A stretch of 7,770 nt of DNA from NCBI GenBank assembly GCA_029858845.1, contig JAOUEG010000074.1:1-7770 (forward strand). The letters are read 5' to 3'. The notes beneath the pieces were generated by a model, which had not been told where the DNA came from, did no database searches, and saw nothing but the letters and a program-made list of their open reading frames with translations. The stretch is from Chloroflexota bacterium. Lineage in GTDB: Bacteria; Chloroflexota; Limnocylindria; Limnocylindrales; CSP1-4. Shown here one piece after another: positions 1 to 6,283 of the stretch (position 1 is the stretch's first letter; each line of letters starts with the position of its first letter). Made by a program: the position numbers and the translations under genes.

Positions 1-2
1 TC

Positions 3-974
3 GATCTCGACCCGCTGCCACCGGGTCACCACCGACACGGCGACGAGGTCCATGCGGACGGCCACGCGCATCCCCACCACCGATCCGAAGCGGGCGAGCG
101 GCCGACGACGGGCATCGTCGGGGGTGGTGCGGTCGGCGCGGCTCTCGGCGTCGCGCTCACCCGTGCTGGATGGCCGATCCAAGCGGTGGCTACTCGCGAT
201 CCAGGGCGCCGCGCGCGATTCTCGGCCCTCGTCGACGGAGCGCGTGCCTTCGCTGAGCCGCAGTCGCTGATCGAGGAGGTGGAACTGATCATCCTCGCCA
301 TCCCGGACGACGCGATCGCCCCTCTGGCGGCGACCCTCAGGATGTACAGCGGCCAGGCGATGGTCCACACGAGCGGGTCGCTGGGCGCCGAGGTGTTGAC
401 ACCGGCGATGGCCGCCGGCACCCAGGTTGGTGCCTTCCATCCACTCGTCGCCTTCGCGGATATGGAACGGGCCATCGCGGCCCTTCGCGGAGCGACGATC
501 GCCATCGAGGGCGACGATCAGCTGGCGGCGCTCCTCGCCGAGATGGCCGAATTGCTCGGGGCCACGCCCGTCCGCCTCGCCCCCGGTTCCAAGGCGGCGT
601 ATCACGCAGCGGCTGTCCTGGCGGCGGGCGGCTTCGTCGCCCTCCTCGATGCGATCGCGGAGCTGGGTCGCGTCGCCGGGCTGGATGAGGCCGGGGCGCT
701 GGCCATCTACGGTCCGCTGATCGAGGGCACGTTGGGGAACGCGCGGGCGCTTGGGATCCGCTCCGCGCTGACGGGACCCATGACCCGGGGCGACGTCGGG
801 ACGCTGCGCGCCCATCTCGCTGCGCTGGGCGAGTACGCACCCGGAGTGATGGATCTGTATGTCGCCGCCGCGCGGCGCGAGCTGGACTTGGCCAGCCAAC
901 GGGGCACGCTCGCACCGGAGACTGTCGAGGCGATGTCCGAGACGCTCGCGACGGCCCTTGCAAGGCACCTCTGA
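3..974 (+). CDS. Rossmann-like / DUF2520 domain protein (5' partial)
   Basis: This frame is open from the window edge to the TGA at 972-974, giving 323 residues, so the start is upstream or disturbed. Counting from position 3, a dinucleotide-binding Rossmann motif lies at residues 37-45 (GIVGGGAVG). It is followed by a strand-turn typical of the fold (IILAIPDD), an HTSG motif at 122-125, and a GAFHPLVAF segment with His146-Pro147. The C-terminal half is a long helical region (KAAYHAAAV...GPLIEGTLGNARALG...TGPMTRGD). This order matches the family with a Rossmann-like N-domain and a DUF2520 C-domain, related to F420/NADP oxidoreductases and ketopantoate reductase. The substrate is unknown. In mycobacteria a relative sits beside panC and panD, but no pan gene is visible here. 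A GTG at 186 could be called as a start, but it would delete the nucleotide-binding motif and is rejected. The first 36 residues are unusual and His-rich. Family assignment is confident; the 5' end is not. Confidence 0.88.
   Translation, partial: DLDPLPPGHHRHGDEVHADGHAHPHHRSEAGERPTTGIVGGGAVGAALGVALTRAGWPIQAVATRDPGRRARFSALVDGARAFAEPQSLIEEVELIILAIPDDAIAPLAATLRMYSGQAMVHTSGSLGAEVLTPAMAAGTQVGAFHPLVAFADMERAIAALRGATIAIEGDDQLAALLAEMAELLGATPVRLAPGSKAAYHAAAVLAAGGFVALLDAIAELGRVAGLDEAGALAIYGPLIEGTLGNARALGIRSALTGPMTRGDVGTLRAHLAALGEYAPGVMDLYVAAARRELDLASQRGTLAPETVEAMSETLATALARHL
27..80 (+). other. Histidine-rich tract ahead of the Rossmann domain
   Basis: In the reading frame of the DUF2520 gene, 18 codons encode HHRHGDEVHADGHAHPHH, with 8 histidines plus Asp and Glu. 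The tract lies about 10 residues before the nucleotide-binding motif. DUF2520 proteins normally begin only a few residues before that motif. It may be a metal-binding extension, the tail of a fused upstream domain, or noncoding sequence read in frame because of a frameshift. Confidence 0.4.
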
Positions 975-985
975 CGCGGTACCAT
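958..985 (+). promoter_or_regulatory. Candidate sigma70-type promoter for the Nudix-gcv operon
   Basis: TTGCAA at 958-963 and TACCAT at 980-985 are separated by 16 bp, resembling -35 and -10 boxes. The -10 keeps the key TA....T positions. The site straddles the stop codon of the DUF2520 gene and lies at the beginning of the 327-base gap, where a promoter for the downstream operon would be expected. Transcription would start near 992 and leave a leader of about 310 nt before the Nudix start. This rests on matching by eye in GC-rich DNA, where chance matches occur. Confidence 0.35.
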
Positions 986-1301
986 TGGGGCCCATGGGAC
1001 ACAGCATCGCGGCCAAGTACGCAGCACGGCCGGAGGCCAGATTCGTCCGCCCGTCCAGCCGCGCGCGCGAGCGCCGACTGGGTCTCGGAGCGCCGTGCTC
1101 CTTCTTCGCGGCGAGCGAGCGAGCCACCGAGCTGCACGGCGCACCGCTCAGCGCGGTAGCCCGACTGCGCGCCGGCTGGCACGGCCCCACGGCCGCCCGC
1201 CCATCCGTCCGTGGTGGACGACCGCGCCCACTCGTCCAGATGCATTGGGCCCGATCCGGCCTGTCCGGAGCAGGTCGGCGACCACGCGCCGCCACGGCGC
1301 C
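975..1301 (+). other. Gap between the DUF2520 and Nudix genes
   Basis: This 327-base stretch has no recognisable gene. An ATG at 994 opens a frame to 1314 (106 codons), but the product is Arg/Ala/Pro-rich, its third-position G+C (about 78 percent) is no higher than expected by chance here, and it overlaps the Nudix start. The gap holds a candidate promoter at its left end, overlapping GGGCCC and CCCATGGG palindromes at 988-998, a small hairpin at 1087-1101, a GCGA tetranucleotide run near 1109-1122, and a 16-bp palindrome at 1291-1306. I looked for glycine riboswitch, SRP RNA, RNase P and tmRNA signatures on the plus strand and saw none. Confidence 0.6.
1087..1107 (+). terminator. Weak terminator-like hairpin
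   Basis: GGAGC (1087-1091) pairs with GCTCC (1097-1101) across a five-base loop and is followed by TTCTTC. The stem is short and the T tract interrupted, so this would be at most a weak terminator for DUF2520 transcription or an attenuator in the operon leader. Confidence 0.2.
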
Positions 1302-1306
1302 GTGGC
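1291..1306. repeat. Perfect 16-bp palindrome over the Nudix start codon
   Basis: GCCACGGCGCCGTGGC is a perfect inverted repeat with no spacer. The GTG start codon of the Nudix gene (1302-1304) lies in its right arm. As RNA it would fold into a 6-bp stem with a GCGC loop and bury both the start codon and the place where a ribosome binding site would be. As DNA it could be a repressor operator. GC-rich sequence raises the chance of such palindromes. Confidence 0.45.
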
Positions 1307-1787
1307 ACGCCTGAGGAGCGCCACCGCGACCTCCGCGGGCGGCATCGTCGTTCGACGCGAAGGTGGGCGCACGCAGCTGGTCGTCGGCAGCCGTCGACGG
1401 GAACGCGATGCCATCACCTGGACCTTGCCGAAGGGGACGCCCGAGCGCGGTGAGAGCCTGGAACAGACGGCCCTTCGAGAGGTCGGGGAGGAGACCGGTC
1501 TGCAGGTCAGGATCATCCGCCCCCTGGACGACATCGAGTACTGGTTCGTCCAGTCCGGCAAGCGGATCCACAAGACGGTGCATTACTACCTGATGGAGGC
1601 GATCGGCGGCGATCTCGGGCGCCACGATCGCGAGTTCGAGCAGGTTCGCTGGATCCCGTTCGACGACGCCCGCTCCATCCTGACGTTCGAGACCGAACGG
1701 ACGCTCGTGGCCCAGGCTGAGGATGCCCTGGGTGCAGCGATCCCCGGCGACGGAGCGGCTCACGCGAGTCCTGGATCCCCAGCGTGA
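1302..1787 (+). CDS. Nudix hydrolase
   Basis: The 161-residue protein carries a complete Nudix box at residues 45-67, beginning GTPERGE and ending REVGEETGL, with Arg59, Glu60, Glu63 and Glu64 in the metal-binding helix. Nudix enzymes use divalent metal to hydrolyse nucleoside diphosphates linked to another group. The box is preceded by AGGIVV and followed by HKTVHYYLM (near residues 91-99) and an FEQVRW strand, as in MutT/Ap4A-hydrolase-like members of usual length. The true substrate cannot be read from this. GTG at 1302 is chosen because it leaves 12 residues before the conserved AGG segment. TTG at 1245 and GTG at 1095 are possible but add Arg-rich sequence. No Shine-Dalgarno is visible and the start sits in a palindrome. 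The stop overlaps the gcvT start in GTGA, so it is translationally coupled to the glycine cleavage genes. The C-terminal 15 residues look disordered (Gly/Ala/Pro/Ser). Confidence 0.9.
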   Translation: MARLRSATATSAGGIVVRREGGRTQLVVGSRRRERDAITWTLPKGTPERGESLEQTALREVGEETGLQVRIIRPLDDIEYWFVQSGKRIHKTVHYYLMEAIGGDLGRHDREFEQVRWIPFDDARSILTFETERTLVAQAEDALGAAIPGDGAAHASPGSPA

Positions 1788-2905
1788 CGGACGAGGAGGC
1801 CGCGACACCAGTGGTTCAGAAGACGCCGCTCGCGTCGCGTCACGACTCCCTCGGCGCGCGCATGATCGATTTCGCGGGTTGGCTCATGCCGGTCCAATAC
1901 AGCTCCATCCTCGAGGAGCACCGGGCGGTCCGCGAGCGGGTCGGCCTGTTCGATCTGTCACACATGGGCGAACTGTCGGTGGAGGGCGTGACCGCCGGAG
2001 ATGCTCTGGCGGCCGCTGTCGTGTCAAACCCCCCGGACCTCGCCGTCGGGCGAGCGCACTACTCGATGATCTGCGCCCCGGACGGTGGGATCCTGGACGA
2101 CCTCATCATCTATCGACTGGCTCCGGACCGGTTCATGGTCGTCGCCAACGCCGGCAACGCGGTCGTCGTGTCCGATGCGCTGGCCGAGCGCCTGACCGGA
2201 TCGCGGGCCGTCCTCGACGATCAGTCGCTTGCGACCGGCCTCGTGGCGGTCCAGGGTCCGCGATCGGTTGACGTGCTCGGGCCCCATACGGACGTGGACC
2301 TCGCCTCACTGCGCTACTACGGTGTCGCGGAGGGTCGCGTGGCCGGTATCCCGGTGTTGGTGGGACGTACCGGCTACACCGGCGAGGACGGGTTCGAAGT
2401 CTTCGTGGCGAAAGAGCGAACGGCCGAAGTGTGGGACACCCTGCTCGCGGCGGTGGATTCGTTCGACGGCCTGCCGGTGGGTCTGGGAGCGCGCGACACC
2501 CTGCGACTCGAGGCGGGCATGCCGCTGTACGGGAACGAGTTGGATCGCACCACCACGCCGTACGACGCCGGCCTTGGACGCACCGTCAAGCTGGGCAAGC
2601 CTGGCGGCTTCGTCGGTCGCGCGGCGCTCGAGAAAGTCAACGCCGAGGGGCCCAAGCGACGTCTGGTGGGGCTCGTCGTCGAAGGCCGCGGGATCGCCCG
2701 ACACGGATACTCCGTCTACGCCGGCCAGCGCAAGACGGGCGTCGTGACCAGCGGCACCCAGTCCCCGACTCTCGGCGTCCCGATCGCGATGGCGTATGTG
2801 GCGCCCGCGGACGGCGAGCCCGACACGAGGCTGGACATCGAGATCCGCGATGCGCGCGTCCCCGCGCGGGTCGTGCCCTTGCCGTTCTATCGGAGGAGTA
2901 GCTGA
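1784..2905 (+). CDS. gcvT: Glycine cleavage system T-protein (aminomethyltransferase)
   Basis: GcvT takes the aminomethyl group from lipoylated H-protein and transfers the one-carbon unit to tetrahydrofolate, giving 5,10-methylene-THF and ammonia. The 373-residue length is normal for the family. Visible family motifs are the N-terminal LxxRHDSLGARMIDFAGW region, FDLSHMGE, GGILDDLIIY with Asp105-Asp106 (this Asp pair includes the conserved folate-site acidic residue), YTGEDGFEVF at 198-207, GLGARDTLRLEAGMPLYG from 233, and a C-terminal VTSGTQSPTLG barrel segment. No key motif is missing. The start is GTG 1784, overlapping the Nudix stop by four bases. An in-frame GTG at 1811 would trim nine residues without touching conserved sequence, so the exact start is less certain. 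There is no clear ribosome binding site, which fits coupling to the upstream gene. Confidence 0.97.
   Translation: MTDEEAATPVVQKTPLASRHDSLGARMIDFAGWLMPVQYSSILEEHRAVRERVGLFDLSHMGELSVEGVTAGDALAAAVVSNPPDLAVGRAHYSMICAPDGGILDDLIIYRLAPDRFMVVANAGNAVVVSDALAERLTGSRAVLDDQSLATGLVAVQGPRSVDVLGPHTDVDLASLRYYGVAEGRVAGIPVLVGRTGYTGEDGFEVFVAKERTAEVWDTLLAAVDSFDGLPVGLGARDTLRLEAGMPLYGNELDRTTTPYDAGLGRTVKLGKPGGFVGRAALEKVNAEGPKRRLVGLVVEGRGIARHGYSVYAGQRKTGVVTSGTQSPTLGVPIAMAYVAPADGEPDTRLDIEIRDARVPARVVPLPFYRRSS
2892..2898 (+). promoter_or_regulatory. Ribosome binding site of gcvH
   Basis: GGAGGAG lies 8 bases before GTG 2907, inside the last codons of gcvT. It is among the best Shine-Dalgarno matches in the window and decides the gcvH start over an in-frame GTG far upstream at 2796. 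Confidence 0.85.
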
Positions 2906-2906
2906 C

Positions 2907-3290
2907 GTGAGCGTACCCACGGATCTGCGCTATACCCGGGACCACGAGTGGGTCCGCATCGATGGTGACGAGGCGACCGTCGGGATCACCCAGTACGCAG
3001 CGGACCAGCTGGGCGACATCGTCTTCGTCGAGTTGCCCGACGCCGGCCGGACGCTCGAGACCGCCAAGTCGTTCGGGGTGGTGGAGTCGGTGAAGGCGGT
3101 CAGCGACCTGTTCGCCCCGGTCGGCGGCGAAGTGGTGGCCACCAACGACGCGCTCTCGTCCGGTCCCGAGCTCGTGAACAGCGATCCGTACGGTGAGGGC
3201 TGGATGGTGCGGATCCGCGTCGAGGAGGCAGCCGACCTGAACGACCTGCTGGACGCCGAGGCGTACGACGCCCTCGTCGCGGCCGGCTGA
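2907..3290 (+). CDS. gcvH: Glycine cleavage system H-protein (lipoyl carrier)
   Basis: The 127-residue protein is the mobile carrier that shuttles the aminomethyl group between P- and T-proteins and is reoxidised by dihydrolipoyl dehydrogenase. It opens with DLRYTRDHEWVRIDGD, continues with GITQYAADQLGDIVFVELP, and has the lipoylation site ESVKA with Lys63, the usual position for the family. The C-terminal NSDPYGEGWMVRI motif is intact. The GTG start at 2907 has a strong ribosome binding site and gives the usual length. It starts one base after the gcvT stop and is followed 11 bases later by gcvPA. The lipoyl group must be added by LipA/LipB or LplA enzymes encoded elsewhere. No anomaly seen. 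Confidence 0.98.
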   Translation: MSVPTDLRYTRDHEWVRIDGDEATVGITQYAADQLGDIVFVELPDAGRTLETAKSFGVVESVKAVSDLFAPVGGEVVATNDALSSGPELVNSDPYGEGWMVRIRVEEAADLNDLLDAEAYDALVAAG

Positions 3291-3291
3291 C

Positions 3292-3301
3292 GGAAGCTTC
3301 C
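3292..3301. repeat. 10-bp palindrome at the gcvH-gcvPA junction
   Basis: GGAAGCTTCC is a perfect palindrome lying directly against the ATG of gcvPA. Its left half (GGAAG) also serves as a modest ribosome binding site, five bases before the ATG. Folding as RNA would be weak because the stem is short, so it is probably incidental. Confidence 0.35.
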
Positions 3302-4705
3302 ATGCCGTACGGTCCCCACACGTCGGCCGATCGTGAGCGGATGCTCGCCGCGATCGGTATCGACTCCATCGACGATCTGTTCGCCGACATCCCCGAAGCC
3401 CTGCGTGCGTCCCCGCTGGACCTCCCGCCGCCACAACCCGAACTGGAGCTGGCCTCGCGGCTGACCCAGCTCGCGGCTCGCAACCGCACGGACCTCGTGT
3501 CGTTCCTCGGGGCGGGTGTGTACCGCCATTGGAGCCCGCCGGCAGTGGATCAGCTGCTCCTGCGGGGCGAGTGGTACACGGCGTATACCCCGTACCAGCC
3601 GGAGGTGAGCCAGGGCACCCTCCAGTCGATCTACGAATACGAGTCGCTCATGGCCGAACTCGTGGACCTCGATGTCGTCTCGGCCTCTCACTACGATGGG
3701 GCCGCGGCCACGGCCGAGGCGGCGCTGATGACCTGTCGCGCGACCCGGCGTGAGCGCGTCCTCATCAGCCGTGGCGTCCACCCGCAGTACCGGGCGACCG
3801 TGGCGACGTATTTCGAAGGTGGCCTCCAGCTCGACGAGATCCCGCTGGTAGCGGAGGGTGCCGCCGCCGGTACCACGGACCTCGACGCCCTCGAAGCGAT
3901 GCTCGCCGACCCTGCGAATCCGGTCGCCGGCGTGGTCGCTGCCAACCCCGATTTCCTCGGCCTGCTCGAGCCGATGCCCAGGATCGCCGAGCTGGCCCAC
4001 GCGGCCGGCGCTCTCTTCGTCGCCGTGGTCGAGCCCGTCTCGCTGGCCGTCCTCGCACCCCCAGGCTCCTACGGGGCGGACATCGCGGCGGGTGAGGGGC
4101 AGCCTCTCGGGATCGCGCCACAATACGGTGGTCCGTTCCTCGGCATCCTTGCCGCCACGGAAGCGCTCACCCGCCAGATCCCGGGCCGTCTCGTGGGCAT
4201 GACCACAGACCTGGACGGGCAGCGTGCCTTCGTGATGACGATGCGGGCCCGCGAACAGGACATCCGTCGTGACAAGGCGGCCAGTAACATCTGCACGAAC
4301 CAGGCGCTGCTGGCGCTGGCGGCCTCCATCTATCTTGCGACGATAGGACCGCACGGCCTGCGCGACGTGGCGGCGATGGGCGCCGCCCGGGCTGCGGAGC
4401 TCGAGTCGTCGCTCGCCGCGATCGGCGTCCGGCGCGTTCATGCCGGACCCTACCTGAATGAGTTCGCTGTCGGGGTCCGGGATGCCCGGGCCGTCCACCG
4501 GCGCCTCCTGGATCGCGGCTTCCTCGCGGGACTCGCACTCGCTGATGCTGAACCCGACGACCCGACGCTGGCGGACGCGCTGCTGCTGTGTGCCACGGAG
4601 GTCACGACCTCGGCCGACATCGCAGCCTTCGTCGCGGCGCTGGAGGAGACCATGAAGGAGTCGGCGCCACCGCTCGTCACCGCCGCGGAAGGAGGGCCGC
4701 GATGA
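3302..4705 (+). CDS. gcvPA: Glycine dehydrogenase (decarboxylating) subunit 1
   Basis: This is the N-terminal half of the P-protein, a fold-type I PLP enzyme homologue that pairs with GcvPB to decarboxylate glycine and load the methylamine onto H-protein. The 467-residue protein shows FLGAG at 68-72, RGEWYTAYTPYQPEVSQG at 88-105, SHYDGAAATAEAALM shortly after, YGADIAAGEGQPLG ending at 270, PGRLVGMTTD, REQDIRR, and DKAASNICTN at 324-333. As expected for this subunit, the PLP-lysine motif is absent and lies in GcvPB. ATG 3302 is preceded by GGAAG. The C-terminus ends in a short unconserved tail (roughly the last 15 residues) and overlaps gcvPB by four bases in ATGA. Two substitutions against the usual consensus, REQD for REQH and ANPDFLG for QPNFFG, look like lineage variation, not damage. 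Confidence 0.97.
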   Translation: MPYGPHTSADRERMLAAIGIDSIDDLFADIPEALRASPLDLPPPQPELELASRLTQLAARNRTDLVSFLGAGVYRHWSPPAVDQLLLRGEWYTAYTPYQPEVSQGTLQSIYEYESLMAELVDLDVVSASHYDGAAATAEAALMTCRATRRERVLISRGVHPQYRATVATYFEGGLQLDEIPLVAEGAAAGTTDLDALEAMLADPANPVAGVVAANPDFLGLLEPMPRIAELAHAAGALFVAVVEPVSLAVLAPPGSYGADIAAGEGQPLGIAPQYGGPFLGILAATEALTRQIPGRLVGMTTDLDGQRAFVMTMRAREQDIRRDKAASNICTNQALLALAASIYLATIGPHGLRDVAAMGAARAAELESSLAAIGVRRVHAGPYLNEFAVGVRDARAVHRRLLDRGFLAGLALADAEPDDPTLADALLLCATEVTTSADIAAFVAALEETMKESAPPLVTAAEGGPR

Positions 4706-6201
4706 GCGTCACCGGGCCGCGTCTCCAGCCCACGATCTTCGAGCTCGGCCGAGACGGCCGCGGCGGTGGCAAGATCCCGCACCCGCCCGCCGATGCCCTC
4801 GACCGTCTGCCCGCCGATGCCCGCCGGTCCAGGCCGCCGGCCATCCCGGCGATGAACGAGCCGGACGTGGTGCGGCACTACGTGAACCTGAGCCAGCTCA
4901 ACTTCGCGGTCGACACGGGGTTCTACCCGCTCGGCTCCTGCACGATGAAGTTCAATCCCAAGCTCAATGAATGGGCGGCCCGCCTGAGCGGATTCGCCGA
5001 CCTCCACCCGATGGCTCCGGACGAGGTCGCCCAGGGCACCCTCGAGCTGCTGTGGGAGTTGGAGGAGGCGCTCGCCGAGATCTCGGGCATGCAGGCGGTC
5101 ACCCTTCAACCCGCCGCGGGCGCCCAGGGCGAACTCACCGGCATCCTGATGATCCGCGCCTACCACTCGGAGCGCGGGGACACCGGCCGCACCGAGGTCC
5201 TGGTGCCGGACTCCAGCCACGGCACGAACCCGGCCACGGCTTCGATGGCCGGGTACACGACGATCACGATCCCGTCCGCGTCGGACGGCGGCGTGGACGT
5301 CGATGCCTTCACGGCGGCGCTCGGGCCTCGGACGGCTGCCGTCATGATCACCAACCCGTCCACCGTGGGACTGTTCGAATCACGCATCGGGGAGTTGTTG
5401 GAGGCGGTCCATGCGGCCGGTGCGCTCGCCTACATGGACGGGGCCAACCTCAACGCGATCATGGGACGGTTCAAGCCCGGCGAGGCCGGGTTCGACGTCA
5501 TGCACTTCAACGTCCACAAGACGTTCAGCACGCCGCACGGCGGCGGTGGCCCCGGCGCCGGGCCGGTTGGCGTGGGGGACCACCTCCTGCCGTACCTGCC
5601 GACGCCGCGTGTCCTGCGAGCGGACGACGGCGGGTATCGCCTCGAGCGGCCGGACGAGCGGCCGCGATCCATCGGTCGCATGCGGAGCTTCGTCGGCAAT
5701 ACGGGCGTCCTCGTGCGCGCGTATGCGTATATCCGGGCTCATGGCGCCGCGGGGCTCCGCGAGGTCAGCGACGACGCCGTCCTGGCCGCCAACTACCTGA
5801 AGCACCGGCTGGCCGATGCCTATGACATCCCGTTCGACCGACCATGCAAGCACGAATTCGTCGCATCGGCCGCGACCATCAAGCGCGAGACCGGCGTACG
5901 GACCCTGGACATCGCCAAGCGCCTCATCGACTTCGGGTTCCATCCCCCCACGATCTACTTCCCGCTGATCGTCGAGGAGGGGATGCTCATCGAGCCGACC
6001 GAGACCGAGTCGGTTGAGACGCTCGACGCCTTCGCGGACACGCTCATCGCCATCGCGGGGGAAGCCGCAAGCGATCCCGAGCTCGTCCGATCGGCCCCCC
6101 ACACGGCGCCCGTGAAGCGGCTGGACGAGGCGACGGCAGCGCGTCACCCCAACCTGCGATGGAGGCCCATGGCCGGCGCGGAGACGCCATGCCCGGACTG
6201 A
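4702..6201 (+). CDS. gcvPB: Glycine dehydrogenase (decarboxylating) subunit 2
   Basis: This is the PLP-binding half of the split P-protein. The 499-residue sequence has the family signature YPLGSCTMKFNPKLNE (Gly78-Ser79-Cys80), SSHGTNPATAS with His173, a DGANLNA segment with Asp246 as the likely pyridine-nitrogen partner, and FNVHKTFSTPHGGGGPG with Lys273 as the PLP Schiff-base lysine after His272. The C-terminal YFPLIVEEGMLIEPTETES and PVKRLDE segments are also typical. Start ATG 4702 overlaps the gcvPA stop and has GGAGGG five bases upstream; an in-frame upstream start at 4588 would lie inside gcvPA and is rejected. Length is in the normal range. It is the last gene of the operon. Split gcvPA/gcvPB is typical of Firmicutes, Thermotogae, archaea and Chloroflexota, while most Proteobacteria and Actinobacteria have one long GcvP. 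Confidence 0.98.
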   Translation: MSVTGPRLQPTIFELGRDGRGGGKIPHPPADALDRLPADARRSRPPAIPAMNEPDVVRHYVNLSQLNFAVDTGFYPLGSCTMKFNPKLNEWAARLSGFADLHPMAPDEVAQGTLELLWELEEALAEISGMQAVTLQPAAGAQGELTGILMIRAYHSERGDTGRTEVLVPDSSHGTNPATASMAGYTTITIPSASDGGVDVDAFTAALGPRTAAVMITNPSTVGLFESRIGELLEAVHAAGALAYMDGANLNAIMGRFKPGEAGFDVMHFNVHKTFSTPHGGGGPGAGPVGVGDHLLPYLPTPRVLRADDGGYRLERPDERPRSIGRMRSFVGNTGVLVRAYAYIRAHGAAGLREVSDDAVLAANYLKHRLADAYDIPFDRPCKHEFVASAATIKRETGVRTLDIAKRLIDFGFHPPTIYFPLIVEEGMLIEPTETESVETLDAFADTLIAIAGEAASDPELVRSAPHTAPVKRLDEATAARHPNLRWRPMAGAETPCPD

Positions 6202-6221
6202 TCGCCACTCCGCGAAGGCCG

Positions 6222-6237
6222 ACGACCGAACGGTCGT
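6222..6237. repeat. Inverted repeat between gcvPB and the next promoter
   Basis: ACGACCG-AA-CGGTCGT is a perfect 7-bp inverted repeat, 20 bases after the gcvPB stop and 11 bases before the -35 box of the next gene. As RNA it gives a hairpin (ACGACC stem, GAAC loop) but no T tract follows, so it is a poor intrinsic terminator. Its symmetry and position also fit an operator for a dimeric regulator of the downstream promoter. Confidence 0.5.
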
Positions 6238-6248
6238 TAGGTCCGTGG

Positions 6249-6277
6249 TTGACAGGCCGTGAGGGGCTGTGGATAGT
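6249..6277 (+). promoter_or_regulatory. Sigma70-type promoter of the peptide-binding protein gene
   Basis: TTGACA at 6249-6254 is a perfect -35 consensus. GATAGT at 6272-6277 matches four of six -10 bases including the essential A2 and T6, and the spacer is the optimal 17 bp. Expected transcription start is near 6284. The position after the end of the gcv operon shows that the transporter gene is a separate transcription unit. Confidence 0.65.
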
Positions 6278-6283
6278 ACCGGC

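Noticed and set aside
186..974. GTG 186 as the start of the DUF2520 gene
   Set aside because: It would remove the GxGxxG nucleotide-binding motif that is clearly encoded upstream in the same frame.
981..992. Minus-strand match to the T-box core (TGGTACCGCG) across 976-985
   Set aside because: About ten core bases match, but the required antiterminator pairing after GCG is absent and the minus strand runs into the antisense of the DUF2520 gene, so there is nothing to regulate. The plus-strand reading as a -10 box is simpler.
337..1308. Minus-strand open frame across the DUF2520 3' half and the gap
   Set aside because: Arg-rich product with no recognisable domain, opposite a well-supported plus-strand gene.
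994..1314. Possible 106-codon gene starting at ATG 994
   Set aside because: The product is Arg/Ala/Pro-rich with no domain, codon-position composition is not gene-like, the ribosome binding site is poor, and it overlaps the Nudix start.
2930..4498. Long open frame of 522 codons on the minus strand
   Set aside because: It lies opposite gcvH and gcvPA, which are certain genes. In very GC-rich DNA the complementary strand of a gene often lacks stops. The product is Arg/Gly/Asp-rich and resembles no family.
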